In this document: positions 8,125 to 17,231 of the stretch, one piece after another
Position numbering within the stretch: position 1 is the stretch's first letter
Layout: each line of letters begins with the position of its first letter
Assembly: GCA_022072125.1 (NCBI GenBank)
Contig: JAJVIH010000004.1
Span: 62,001-126,000 of the forward strand
From: Myxococcota bacterium
GTDB lineage: Bacteria; Myxococcota; JAJVIH01
Direction of reading: 5' to 3'
DNA: 64,000 nucleotides
Made by a program: the position numbers and the translations under genes
The notes under the pieces: model-generated
Told to the model about the DNA's origin: nothing
Databases searched by the model: none
What the model saw: only the letters and a program-made list of their open reading frames with translations

Positions 8125-11100
8125 ATGAGTCACGATTCCTTTTCTTCCGGCCGCGGCGCGCCCATCGCCATTGTTGGCATGGCGTGCCGTTTTCCGGGCG
8201 CCCCCTCGCTGGAAGCCTACTGGAGCCTGATCCGCGCCGGTTCCGTTCAGTTCCGCGATATTCCGTCGAACCGCTGGAATCACGAGGCGTTTTTTGATCC
8301 CCAGCAGGCCAGCCCGGACTCCTACTACGTCCACAAGGGCGCCTTTCTGCGCGACGAAGACATCCGTGATTTCGCCGCGCTGTATTTTGGCATCGCCCCG
8401 CGCCGCGCGCAGGTGATGGAGCCCCAGCAGCGGCTGTTGCTCGATACCGTCCGCCTGGCGATCCAGGATGCGGGATACCAGCGCCGGCCGTTCAACAAGG
8501 CCAGGACTTCCGTTTATGTGGGCGTCAGCGCCGCCGAATACAAGGATGTCATGGCCTCGCGCATCCGCATCCATCAGGCGATGTCGGGTGATTTTGGAGC
8601 GGCGCCGTCCGGAATGGATGGGCTGGAGCGTTCGCTTTCCGGCGACGTGGCCCCGGTGCGCGCCTTCACCATGGCGGGTTCGCTTTTCAACATGCACGCC
8701 GCCGCGATTTCCCAGACCTTTGATTTCGGCGGTCCCAGCATCGCGGTGGATGCGGCGTGCGCATCGGCGCTGGCCGCCGTTCACCAGGCGGTGGTCAGCC
8801 TGCGCGCCGGCGAAAGCGAAATCGCGCTGGCCGGCGGCGTCTATGTCAACATGACCCCCGACAACCTGGTGTGCTTCAGCAAGATCGGGGCGATTTCCCG
8901 CGGCGGAGCATGCCGTCCCTACGATGCGAAAGCCGATGGCTTCATCATGGGCGAAGGTGTGGGAATGGTCATGCTCAAGCGCCTGGACGACGCCATCCGC
9001 GACGGCGATCGCGTCTACGCGATCATCCGCGGCGCCGGTTGCAACAACGATGGCAAGGGCGAAGGGCCCATGACTCCGCGCCCGGAAGGACAGGCGGGCG
9101 TGGTCCGGCTGGCGTTGGAGGATGCGCGTGTTCAGCCTTCGCGGATCGGGTACATTGAAAACCATGGCACCGCAACCACCGTCGGCGACGTGGTGGAAGT
9201 CAATACCCTGCGCAGGGTGTACGAGGAATACGAGCCCGGGTGGAGCGAACGCGGTCAGACCTGGTTGTCCTCGGTGAAGGCGAATGTGGGCCATACCATG
9301 GCCGCCGCTGGCATTGCGGGACTGATCAAGGCCGCCCTGGTGGTGCATCACAAGGTGATCCCGCCGCAGCCGGGGGTGAGCGAACTCAACCCCAAACTGG
9401 GGCTCGACAAAGGCCCCTTCAAAGTGCCCGGCGCGGAACAGGTCTGGGATTCAACCATCCCGAGAATGGCCGCGGTCAGTTCCTTCGGCTTCGGCGGCAC
9501 CAATGTCCACATGATCCTGGAGGAACCGGCTCCCGCGCCTGTTCCAGAGGCGGGAGACGAACCGGAACTGTTTCTGCTCAGCGCGGAAACCCCGGAACTG
9601 ACGGCCTGTTATGCGGCCAGCCTTGCGGATCATATCGAACGGAATCCGGCCAGCCTTCGTGATATTTCCTTTACCCTGGCGTTGCGCGAGCGCCAGTCCG
9701 CCCTGTTGGCGCTGACCGCTTCCAGTCCGGTGGAGTTGCTGGAACGCCTGCGCGGTGCGGCCAGGGCCATCCGCGATGGACAAACCGGTCCGGCGGCTGC
9801 GGGCGCCTTTTTTCAGGCGAAGCCGCTCAAGGCGGAGGATCGCAAGACCGTTTTTCTGTTTCCGGGGCAGGGGGCGCAGAAGTTGTTCCTGCTCAAGCCG
9901 GTTTATGATCGGTTCCCGGCCTTTCGCACGGCGTTGGATCGCCTCTGCGCCGCCGCCGATGGAGTGGTGGAGAGCCCCCTGTTGCCGCGGCTTTACCCGG
10001 ATACCGGCGCCTCCGGATATGACGAAAACACGGCCGCGCGCGCCCTGACCGCAACCGAAACCTGTCAACCGGTGATGGCGGCGTTGGGACTTGCCTGCGC
10101 GGAGTTTTTGCGCGCGCTGGGCGTCCGTGAGGACATGGCGACCGGACACAGCCTGGGTGAATTCGCCGCTCTTGGACTGGAGGGCGCCCTTCCCATGGAG
10201 GAAGTGGTCCGTCTGGTGGCGCGCCGCGGTCTGGCCATGCGCGACCTCCCACTGGAGGACAAGGGGGCCATGGCCGCGATCATGCAGCCGCGAAAGGCCG
10301 TGGAGGAACTGATCGCCGGAATCCATGGCGTGGCGGCGGCCAATTTCAATCACCCCACCCAAACGGTGATTTCCGGCCTGACGGCAGGGGTTCTGGAGGT
10401 TCTTGAAAGGGCGAGGATGCGGAACTGGAAGGCCACCCGGCTGGATGTTTCCCACGCATTCCATTCGCCGCTAATGAACGGCCTGACCCCGCGCATGACG
10501 GAGATTGTCAACGAATTGCCGTTGCAACCCGCCTCTGGAGCGGCGATCTCGGCCATCACCGGCCAGCCTTATCCGGATTCGCCGGAGATGATGCGCGAGA
10601 TCATGGTGTTCCACGCCTCGGCGCCGGTGGATTTCGTCTCCGCGCTGGAAACCTGCGCGCAACGGGGGGGCAGGGTTTGGGTGCAGATGGGCGCCGGCAA
10701 AACCCTGGTCAGCATGGTCAAGGCGCTGCCCGCGGAACAGCGCCTGGCCAACCTGTCGTTCGCCCTTTCCGAAGAGTCTCCCGTTGAGTCATTCCTGTCC
10801 GCGCTGGGTCAACTGGCGGCGCTGGGGTTTGACCTGCAAACGGCGGCGCTATTTGACGGACGCGGCGCCCGGATCATCCATTTGCCCGGCGGTCCCCTGC
10901 CGGAACAGACCTATTGGGTGGTGGAGCGGGGCTCCGCCAAGCCCTTTGAAATTCCACGAATCATTGAACCTCAACCGGCTGCTGAAGCCGCCCAGGCCGC
11001 CATGACCCAGAATCCATTGATCGAATTGTTCAACCGCCAGCTCGATATTCTCAACGCCCAGGCGGAAGTGCTGAAAGAACAGGCGCGGGCGCTGGGGCAG

Positions 11101-14100
11101 GGCGCCGCTCCGGTTGTCCCTGGCGCGCGGGAGCAGGTTCCGTCCGCCGCCGCTGTTTCCGGAACCACCGCCGTGAAACCGGAATTTTCGTCCGCCCATG
11201 ATACGGCGCCGGAAAAATCCGCCGCTCAGCCGGCCCAGCCCGCGTTGGAGCCGCGGCCGGCAACCGCCGGCGCCGCGCCGTCCGCGGATCGCGGCGGTGA
11301 AATCCGCGCAGGCGTGCGCGCCGTCATCTCGGACATCAGCGGTTTTCCCGCCGCCATGCTCAAGGACGATCAGACCCTCATCAATGATTTGGGGTTTGAT
11401 TCGTTGATGGTCCAGGAAATGGCCTCGCGCCTCGATAAGCAATTTCCGGGCCTGGGCGCCATGCCGGCCACGCTCTTCAACGTCAACACCACCACCCGGC
11501 AAATCGCGGACCATGTGATCCAGACTTTGTCGGGTTCCAGGGCCGATGCGCCCGCCGCCGGCAAAACCCGGGCCGCCCCGGTTGCGCTGAGCGCATGGCG
11601 GACCGTGGTGCAAACCGGTCCCCATTTTGCGGATGATCGCCGTTTCCCGCTGGAAATTCCCGGCGTGATGCTGATTTCCGGTGATGACATGGGGGTGGCC
11701 CAGGAGTTGCAGAGCCTGTTGAATGAACGCGGCGTCAAATCCGTCATCGTCAATAATGGGCGGGTGGAGTCCTTCGATGCGGCCTCCCGCGTGATCCGCG
11801 AATCCGGCGTGGTGGGGGGGTATGTGGATCTGGCCGCCTTGCAGCAGACTCCCGCAAATGGGCGCGCGGAGTCCATCCAGCCGTTGCGCGATCAGCTTCG
11901 CCGCGTCTCCGGGCTGGCGAAAGCCATCGCCGCGCAGGATGACGCCCCGCTCATCGGCCCGGTGTTTTTCACCATCAGCGCCACGGGCGGTCATCTTTCG
12001 GGAGATTCCCACGGCTCCGCGCCGCTGGGGCTGGCCGGGTTCGCCCGCGCGCTCGCCCGCGAGTATCCCGGCTGGAATGTCCGCCACCTGGATGTGGACG
12101 CCACGGCGTCCGTCCAGGATTTGGCGGGATGGATTCTTGCTGAAATGGTCTCTCCGGATCGCACGCCGTTGGTGGGTTTATCGGCCAAAGGACGCGCGGT
12201 GGAGTCCCTGGCGCCAGCCGGTGGACCGGGCGAACCGCTCCGTCTGAATGCGGATTCCGTGGTGATGATCAGCGGCGGCGCTTCCGGATTGGGCTTCGAC
12301 AGCGCCATGAGCCTGGCGCAAAAACACCGCTGCCGTTTTGTGCTGCTGGGGCGCCGCCCGGCGGAGCATCCGGAGATCGCGGAAAATATTCAGCGCCTGC
12401 GGGCCGTGGCGGCGGATGTCTTGTACATTCCCGTGGATATCGCCGATGGCCAGGCGGTGGAGGCGGCGGTGCAGGGCGCCAACACCCGTTTTGGCCGCGT
12501 GGATATGCTGATTCATAGCGCGGGCGTGTTGGCGGATGGCCCCATCACATCCCTTCAGGAAACCGATTTGCACCGGGTTTTCGACGCCAAGGTCACGGGC
12601 CTGATGCATCTGCTGAACGCGCTTGATTTGGGGAGGCTCAAAGCCGCCATTGTATATGGCTCGTGGGCTGGAAGGTTCGGCAACGCGCGGCAAACGCCTT
12701 ACTCCGCCGCCAATGCGGTGGCGGCCCGGGTGATTGAGGATGTGCGCAAACGCGCCCCGCACCTGCTTGCGCTGACCATCGAATGGCCGCCCTGGGAAGG
12801 CTCCGCCATGGCGAACACCCTGGGCGATGCGGTCAAGGCGATGATGATTCAGCGGGGAGCCATCTTCCTGACCCGGGATCAGGGGTTGGCCATGCTGGAA
12901 GAACGGCTGGATTCCGGCGTGAGCGGAGCCTTGCTGGTGGCTGGGGAAACCGTTCCTTCCGAACGCCGCGCCTCCCGCGCGGAGTATGTGGACCCCGCCA
13001 CGCACCTTTACCTCAACGACCATCGTCTTCACGGGAAACCGATCGTCCCCTTTGCATTCGCCATGAACGAGGCCATATCCGTGGCCCGTCCGCTATTGGG
13101 GGAGGGACCGGTGGCGCTGGAGGATTTCCGCCTCTTCCATGGCGTTGACGCCAGTGATCCGCTCTGGCTGCTGGTGGAAGCGGTGGAGCGCGATGGCGTG
13201 GCCGAAATCCATATCCAGACGAAGAAGGATGGCCGGCTGGTCACCGCGTACCGCGGCCACGCCCGCAAGGCGGAGGGGGAGCGGGCCATGATCCCCTCCA
13301 TCCGGGTGGAAGGAGGGGCGCCCTCCCTGCCGCTCAGCGAATTTTATGGACACGTGACTTTCCATGGCCGTTTGTTGCAGGGCATCGGCCTGATCACCTC
13401 GGTTGGTCCGGAAAGCGCGGCGGGCGTGGTGCATGGCTGCAAACCCGGCGAGTGGATCCCCGGGCGCACGGGCGAATGGGACGCCGATCCGCTGGCGCTC
13501 GACTCGGCGTTTCAGCTTGCAGGCTATTGGGCGTGGGTTACCTTGCACAAGGCCGGATTCCCCATGGCGCTGGACCGTTTCGTGTTGCTGAAACCGGTAA
13601 CTGGCGACGCCATCCGTTGCGAGTTGCGGCTGGAGTCCGATGAAGGCGGTTTGACCCGGGGAACCGTGGTGCTCCGCGGCGCGCAGGGGGAACCGCTGGC
13701 CTTTGTGCAGGGCCTCACCGCGCAATTCAGCGGACGTGATCTCCGCGCCGCCGCTCCCGCGCATGAAGTCACGGGGATTGATCCTTCCACCTGGGATATC
13801 GAACAGTTCAGCGAGTATGTGGAACTGAACCAGCGGCTGACCATGGCCGAACTGGCGGGCGTCAAAAACCCGTATTTCCATGTGCATTCGGTGGTGACCA
13901 ACAACCGGTCGGTGGTGGATGGCCGTCCGGTCATCAATTATTCCAGCTACAATTACCTGGGGTTGTCCGGCGATCCCGATGTGACCCGCGCCGCGCAGGA
14001 GGCGATCGCGCAGTATGGCACCTCGGTTTCCGCCAGCCGCGTGGCCTCGGGGGAAAAGCCGCTGCACCGGGAATTGGAGGCTGAACTGGCCCGTTTCATC

Positions 14101-15057
14101 GGAACGGAAGACTGCATCGTCATGGTCAGCGGGCACGCCACCAATGTGACCGTGATCGGCCACATGGCCGGCAAGGAGGATCTGATTCTCCACGACGCGC
14201 TGGCCCACGACAGCATCCTGCAGGGCTGCCACCTGAGCGGCGCCAAGCGCCTGCCCTTCGCCCACAACGACTGGCGGTCGCTGGAGAAGCGCCTTGAAGA
14301 CCTGCGTCCTCACTACCGCCGGGTGCTGATCGCGCTGGAGGGCGTGTACAGCATGGATGGCGATATTCCCGACCTCAAGCGCTTCGTGGAACTGAAGAAG
14401 AAATACGGAGCCATGATGCTGGTGGATGAAGCCCATTCCATCGGCGTTCTGGGAAAAACCGGCCGCGGCGTTTCCGAATATTCCGGCGTCAACCCGCGCG
14501 ATGTGGATATGTGGATGGGCACCATGTCCAAGTCGCTGGCCGGATGCGGCGGCTACATCGCCGGTTCAAAAGCGCTGGTGACCTACCTCAAGTACACCGC
14601 CCCGGGGTTTGTCTACAGCGTCGGTCTCTCGCCGGCGCTTGCCGGCGCCTCGCTGGCGGCGCTGAAGAAGATCCAGGCGGAACCCTGGCGGGTGGAAGTG
14701 CTGCACCAGCGGGCGCGGCTCTTCCTGGAACTGGCGCGCGCCTACGGGCTCAACACCGGACAGAGTGAAAACTCCGCGGTGGTTCCCGTGATCGTGGGTA
14801 ATTCCATGCATTGCCTGCAACTTGCCGGGGCGGTCAACCGGCGCGGCGTCAATGTCCAGCCGATCCTGTACCCCGCGGTCGAGGACAGCGCCTCCCGGTT
14901 GCGTTTCTTCCTGACTTGTCTGCACACCGAAGACGAAATACGATACACGGTAGCGACGGTGGCTGAAGAACTTCGTAAACTGGATCCGGCGTACCTGCCT
15001 CCGCCGCCGGACCTGCGTACGCCGGCTCCGGCAGATGTACGGCTGGATGTGGTATGA
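8125..15057 (+). CDS. polyketide synthase KS-AT-ACP-KR-DH fused to alpha-oxoamine synthase
   Basis: A 2310-residue megasynthase. KS (1-450) has C212, H347 and H390. AT (~570-870) has GHSLGE with S676 and HAFH at 777-780, indicating malonyl-CoA. An Ala/Pro-rich linker leads to one ACP with GFDS (S1093). KR (~1150-1600) has GGASGLG at 1384-1390 and S1513, Y1526 and N1530. DH (~1620-1870) has HRLHGKPIVP (H1633) and LDSAFQ (D1793). The C-terminal PLP alpha-oxoamine synthase (~1890-2285) has DEAHSIG (D2101, H2104) and the PLP lysine K2136 in MSKSLAG. ER and thioesterase are absent. The expected chemistry is one malonyl extension, ketoreduction, dehydration, then release by decarboxylative condensation with an amino acid to give a 2-amino-4-en-3-one. 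KS-AT-ACP-KR-DH order resembles PfaA. Related offloading domains occur in PigH and SxtA. Substrate and product are inference. Confidence 0.93.
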   Translation: MSHDSFSSGRGAPIAIVGMACRFPGAPSLEAYWSLIRAGSVQFRDIPSNRWNHEAFFDPQQASPDSYYVHKGAFLRDEDIRDFAALYFGIAPRRAQVMEPQQRLLLDTVRLAIQDAGYQRRPFNKARTSVYVGVSAAEYKDVMASRIRIHQAMSGDFGAAPSGMDGLERSLSGDVAPVRAFTMAGSLFNMHAAAISQTFDFGGPSIAVDAACASALAAVHQAVVSLRAGESEIALAGGVYVNMTPDNLVCFSKIGAISRGGACRPYDAKADGFIMGEGVGMVMLKRLDDAIRDGDRVYAIIRGAGCNNDGKGEGPMTPRPEGQAGVVRLALEDARVQPSRIGYIENHGTATTVGDVVEVNTLRRVYEEYEPGWSERGQTWLSSVKANVGHTMAAAGIAGLIKAALVVHHKVIPPQPGVSELNPKLGLDKGPFKVPGAEQVWDSTIPRMAAVSSFGFGGTNVHMILEEPAPAPVPEAGDEPELFLLSAETPELTACYAASLADHIERNPASLRDISFTLALRERQSALLALTASSPVELLERLRGAARAIRDGQTGPAAAGAFFQAKPLKAEDRKTVFLFPGQGAQKLFLLKPVYDRFPAFRTALDRLCAAADGVVESPLLPRLYPDTGASGYDENTAARALTATETCQPVMAALGLACAEFLRALGVREDMATGHSLGEFAALGLEGALPMEEVVRLVARRGLAMRDLPLEDKGAMAAIMQPRKAVEELIAGIHGVAAANFNHPTQTVISGLTAGVLEVLERARMRNWKATRLDVSHAFHSPLMNGLTPRMTEIVNELPLQPASGAAISAITGQPYPDSPEMMREIMVFHASAPVDFVSALETCAQRGGRVWVQMGAGKTLVSMVKALPAEQRLANLSFALSEESPVESFLSALGQLAALGFDLQTAALFDGRGARIIHLPGGPLPEQTYWVVERGSAKPFEIPRIIEPQPAAEAAQAAMTQNPLIELFNRQLDILNAQAEVLKEQARALGQGAAPVVPGAREQVPSAAAVSGTTAVKPEFSSAHDTAPEKSAAQPAQPALEPRPATAGAAPSADRGGEIRAGVRAVISDISGFPAAMLKDDQTLINDLGFDSLMVQEMASRLDKQFPGLGAMPATLFNVNTTTRQIADHVIQTLSGSRADAPAAGKTRAAPVALSAWRTVVQTGPHFADDRRFPLEIPGVMLISGDDMGVAQELQSLLNERGVKSVIVNNGRVESFDAASRVIRESGVVGGYVDLAALQQTPANGRAESIQPLRDQLRRVSGLAKAIAAQDDAPLIGPVFFTISATGGHLSGDSHGSAPLGLAGFARALAREYPGWNVRHLDVDATASVQDLAGWILAEMVSPDRTPLVGLSAKGRAVESLAPAGGPGEPLRLNADSVVMISGGASGLGFDSAMSLAQKHRCRFVLLGRRPAEHPEIAENIQRLRAVAADVLYIPVDIADGQAVEAAVQGANTRFGRVDMLIHSAGVLADGPITSLQETDLHRVFDAKVTGLMHLLNALDLGRLKAAIVYGSWAGRFGNARQTPYSAANAVAARVIEDVRKRAPHLLALTIEWPPWEGSAMANTLGDAVKAMMIQRGAIFLTRDQGLAMLEERLDSGVSGALLVAGETVPSERRASRAEYVDPATHLYLNDHRLHGKPIVPFAFAMNEAISVARPLLGEGPVALEDFRLFHGVDASDPLWLLVEAVERDGVAEIHIQTKKDGRLVTAYRGHARKAEGERAMIPSIRVEGGAPSLPLSEFYGHVTFHGRLLQGIGLITSVGPESAAGVVHGCKPGEWIPGRTGEWDADPLALDSAFQLAGYWAWVTLHKAGFPMALDRFVLLKPVTGDAIRCELRLESDEGGLTRGTVVLRGAQGEPLAFVQGLTAQFSGRDLRAAAPAHEVTGIDPSTWDIEQFSEYVELNQRLTMAELAGVKNPYFHVHSVVTNNRSVVDGRPVINYSSYNYLGLSGDPDVTRAAQEAIAQYGTSVSASRVASGEKPLHRELEAELARFIGTEDCIVMVSGHATNVTVIGHMAGKEDLILHDALAHDSILQGCHLSGAKRLPFAHNDWRSLEKRLEDLRPHYRRVLIALEGVYSMDGDIPDLKRFVELKKKYGAMMLVDEAHSIGVLGKTGRGVSEYSGVNPRDVDMWMGTMSKSLAGCGGYIAGSKALVTYLKYTAPGFVYSVGLSPALAGASLAALKKIQAEPWRVEVLHQRARLFLELARAYGLNTGQSENSAVVPVIVGNSMHCLQLAGAVNRRGVNVQPILYPAVEDSASRLRFFLTCLHTEDEIRYTVATVAEELRKLDPAYLPPPPDLRTPAPADVRLDVV

Positions 15058-15674
15058 TCCATGACTGGAAGGGCGTAAAAGCCGGATTGTGGCGTCAGGG
15101 CGAGTTGATGCCCATGGCGCCGGGTTGGCTCACCGGCGCGGAGCGGGGATATATCTCCCAGCTTGTATTTCCGCCCCGGCGGGATGAATGGACGGCCGGC
15201 CGTCTCGCCCTGAAGAAGCTCCTCATGGAGCAACGCGGCGTCAACCCGCTCGACCTCTCCATCATGCCCACCGAGGCCGGACCGCCCATGCTGGTGGGAG
15301 AAAAAATTCCCGCTGATTTGCATGTCTCCATCAGCCATACGGGGGATTGGGCGTCAGCGACGGTGTCGGGGGCTCCGGCCGCCGTGGACCTGTGTCTGCA
15401 CGCGGATGCGACCCGTCTGTCCCGCATCATGCTGCGGTTTTGCACGGATGCGGAGATCATCCGCTTTGATTTGAAGAATCGCGCCGATCTGTTGCCCAGC
15501 CTGTGGGCGCTGAAGGAAGCGGCGCTCAAGGCGGTCAACGCCCGGATGTTTGATCCGGGGATGAAGGCCTTTGAAATTGAGTCCCTGGATCCGGTCCGTT
15601 TTCTCCGTGAAGACCTGGATGGCGCTTGCTATTTGGAGAAAGAAGTCGCGCTGGCCATTGTCCGGCGGGTTTGA
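15054..15674 (+). CDS. Sfp-type 4'-phosphopantetheinyl transferase, atypical metal site
   Basis: A 206-residue protein that would convert the apo-ACP of the adjacent megasynthase (S1093) to its holo form using CoA. Family hallmarks are HVSISHTGDWASATV, AAVDL with D112, and WALKEAALKAV with K154 and E155. In Sfp the metal-binding acidic pair is D-x-E; here the second position is Cys114 (VDLC), so one usual magnesium ligand is missing. The C-terminal part is otherwise normal. The start codon overlaps the megasynthase stop in ATGA, indicating translational coupling and supporting a dedicated role. Reduced or altered activity is possible. Confidence 0.85.
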   Translation: MIHDWKGVKAGLWRQGELMPMAPGWLTGAERGYISQLVFPPRRDEWTAGRLALKKLLMEQRGVNPLDLSIMPTEAGPPMLVGEKIPADLHVSISHTGDWASATVSGAPAAVDLCLHADATRLSRIMLRFCTDAEIIRFDLKNRADLLPSLWALKEAALKAVNARMFDPGMKAFEIESLDPVRFLREDLDGACYLEKEVALAIVRRV

Positions 15675-15870
15675 GCCTTCTTCCCCAGCGGCCTTGTTGA
15701 GATTGAGAACCGGATCAGCGGGCTACGCGCCAGGTTTGCGCGGGGCCCATTCACCCGCCCGGTGTTTTCGCCGCAATCACCAAATGGAGCGGTGTCTCCA
15801 CGTTTTGACCGGATAAAGGGCCGGGGGCGTGTTTTCCGGCACGGTCCGGCCCGGCGGCGATGCGTTACGG

Positions 15871-16353
15871 TCAATGGTGGGGCTCCACATGCGGGGGCAA
15901 GGGTAAATTGTAAAACTCGTCAGGCGAAACCAGCATGGATTGGCCCCGCGGACGCTCATCCGGAGGCAAACGGGTCATGCGCCCTTGGGCGTCCACGGCC
16001 ACCAGATCGGTGGAGCCGATAATGACGGTCCGGTTGCTGCGCCGGTTCTCGACCCGGTAGTGCATTCCCAGCCCGACCCGCCCCAGGCGCGTCATGGCGG
16101 TCCAGACCTCGATGGGATCATCGTATTTGATGAAGCCGTCGAAGCGCAGTTCCATCTGCCGCACAGCCAGATGGATATCGTCATCAATATAGGACTGGAA
16201 CGGACGGAAGAATTTCCGGAAGTAGATCTCCCGGGCTATTTCGAACCAGCGCGGGGCGTTGGTGTGGTGCATGATCTTCATGCCGTCGGTTTCATGGAAA
16301 CTCAGGCGTTTCCTGTACACGGCGGCGATCTCTTCGATGCGGTGCTGCGTCAT
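15871..16353 (-). CDS. hotdog-fold acyl-CoA thioesterase (4HBT/YbgC-like)
   Basis: A ~160-residue thioesterase-like protein with the 4HBT pattern RLSFHETDGMKIMHHTNAPR followed by WFEIARE and a VRQMELRF beta strand. The usual FxDTDxxGHVxxxxY box is altered: Glu-Thr-Asp occurs, and HHTN replaces the usual HVYY-like segment. Such enzymes hydrolyse acyl-CoA or acyl-ACP thioesters. The start is uncertain: ATG 16353 was taken, but ATG 16371 or TTG 16386 in frame are possible and none has a strong Shine-Dalgarno. The gene converges on the megasynthase operon, so a role in that pathway is only a neighbourhood guess. Confidence 0.75.
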   Translation of the reverse strand: MTQHRIEEIAAVYRKRLSFHETDGMKIMHHTNAPRWFEIAREIYFRKFFRPFQSYIDDDIHLAVRQMELRFDGFIKYDDPIEVWTAMTRLGRVGLGMHYRVENRRSNRTVIIGSTDLVAVDAQGRMTRLPPDERPRGQSMLVSPDEFYNLPLPPHVEPHH

Positions 16354-16484
16354 GGCGCGGCTCTGTAGCATGGAAGCACCGCCCAAGCCAGTTGGAGCAC
16401 TCTCCCGGATTGGCGTTCGCGGGACAAAACGTTTAGATCGTGCCCCCCGGTTCCGCGGCGGAAACGGGTCTGCCGGACAAGCCC

Positions 16485-17231
16485 ATGAGCAATCGCCCCG
16501 ACAATATCGCGCTCGTGATCATTGGAAATGAAATCCTGACCGGAAAGGTGCGCGATGAAAACGCGGAGTTCGCCATCCGCTGGTGCCGTGACAATGGCGT
16601 GGACACCGGCCGCGTGGATGTCATTCCCGACGACGTGGAGATTATTGCGGAGGCGGTGGCGCGGCATAAGGCCAACCACCACTGGGTGATCACCTCGGGC
16701 GGAGTGGGGCCCACCCATGACGATGTGACCATCGAGGGAGTGGCGCGCGCATTCGGCGTGGGCGTGGTGCGCCACCCGGCCCTGGAAGAACTCATCCAGC
16801 GGCATTACCGGGGCCGCCTGAACGGCGCCGTCATGCGTCTCGCGGATATTCCGGAGGGCGCCGAGATTATCAACCAGGAAGAACCGTTATTCGCGGCGCC
16901 GCGCATTGGCAATGTGTTCATCCTGCCGGGCGTTCCCGCGCTCTTCCAGGGGCGTTTTCTGGCCGCGGCGAAGTCATTCCGCGGCCAGCCCGTGCTGGCG
17001 TGGGCCATTGATCTGACCCTGGGAGAACCAGAGATCGCTGATCTGCTGAACCGCACCGTGGCGGCCTTTCCCGGAGTGGATTTTGGCTCTTACCCGCGAT
17101 TCGCCGCCAGTGGATACAAAACCCGTATCACCATTGAAGGACGGGACCACGCCCGGGTGCTGCAGGCGCGCGATGCGTTTTCCGCCGGGCTGCCGGATGG
17201 GGTGATTCTGTCCTCGGGAGAAATCCAGTGA
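16485..17231 (+). CDS. CinA N-terminal-like, molybdopterin-binding domain protein
   Basis: A 248-residue protein of the MoaB/Mog-like superfamily as found in the N-terminal half of CinA (COG1058). Key motifs are LVIIGNEILTGKVRDEN, WVITSGGVGPTHDDVTIEG (GGVGPTHDD is the hallmark) and VFILPGVPALF. The C-terminal nicotinamide-nucleotide amidase domain of full CinA is absent. The ATG at 16485 places the IGNEILTG strand close to the N-terminus; the longer frame has no recognisable extra domain. The gene overlaps hisS by four bases (GTGA), so it is probably the first gene of a two-gene operon. The biochemical role of stand-alone forms is not settled. Confidence 0.85.
   Translation: MSNRPDNIALVIIGNEILTGKVRDENAEFAIRWCRDNGVDTGRVDVIPDDVEIIAEAVARHKANHHWVITSGGVGPTHDDVTIEGVARAFGVGVVRHPALEELIQRHYRGRLNGAVMRLADIPEGAEIINQEEPLFAAPRIGNVFILPGVPALFQGRFLAAAKSFRGQPVLAWAIDLTLGEPEIADLLNRTVAAFPGVDFGSYPRFAASGYKTRITIEGRDHARVLQARDAFSAGLPDGVILSSGEIQ

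Noticed and set aside
7936-9351. 471-residue minus-strand frame over the ligase/PKS junction
   Set aside because: It covers the ketosynthase coding region, whose catalytic residues are intact on the other strand.
15818-15852. Inverted repeat GGGCCGG/CCGGCCC between the PPTase and thioesterase genes
   Set aside because: The loop is 21 nt and there is no T-tract on either side, so a terminator call is not supported.
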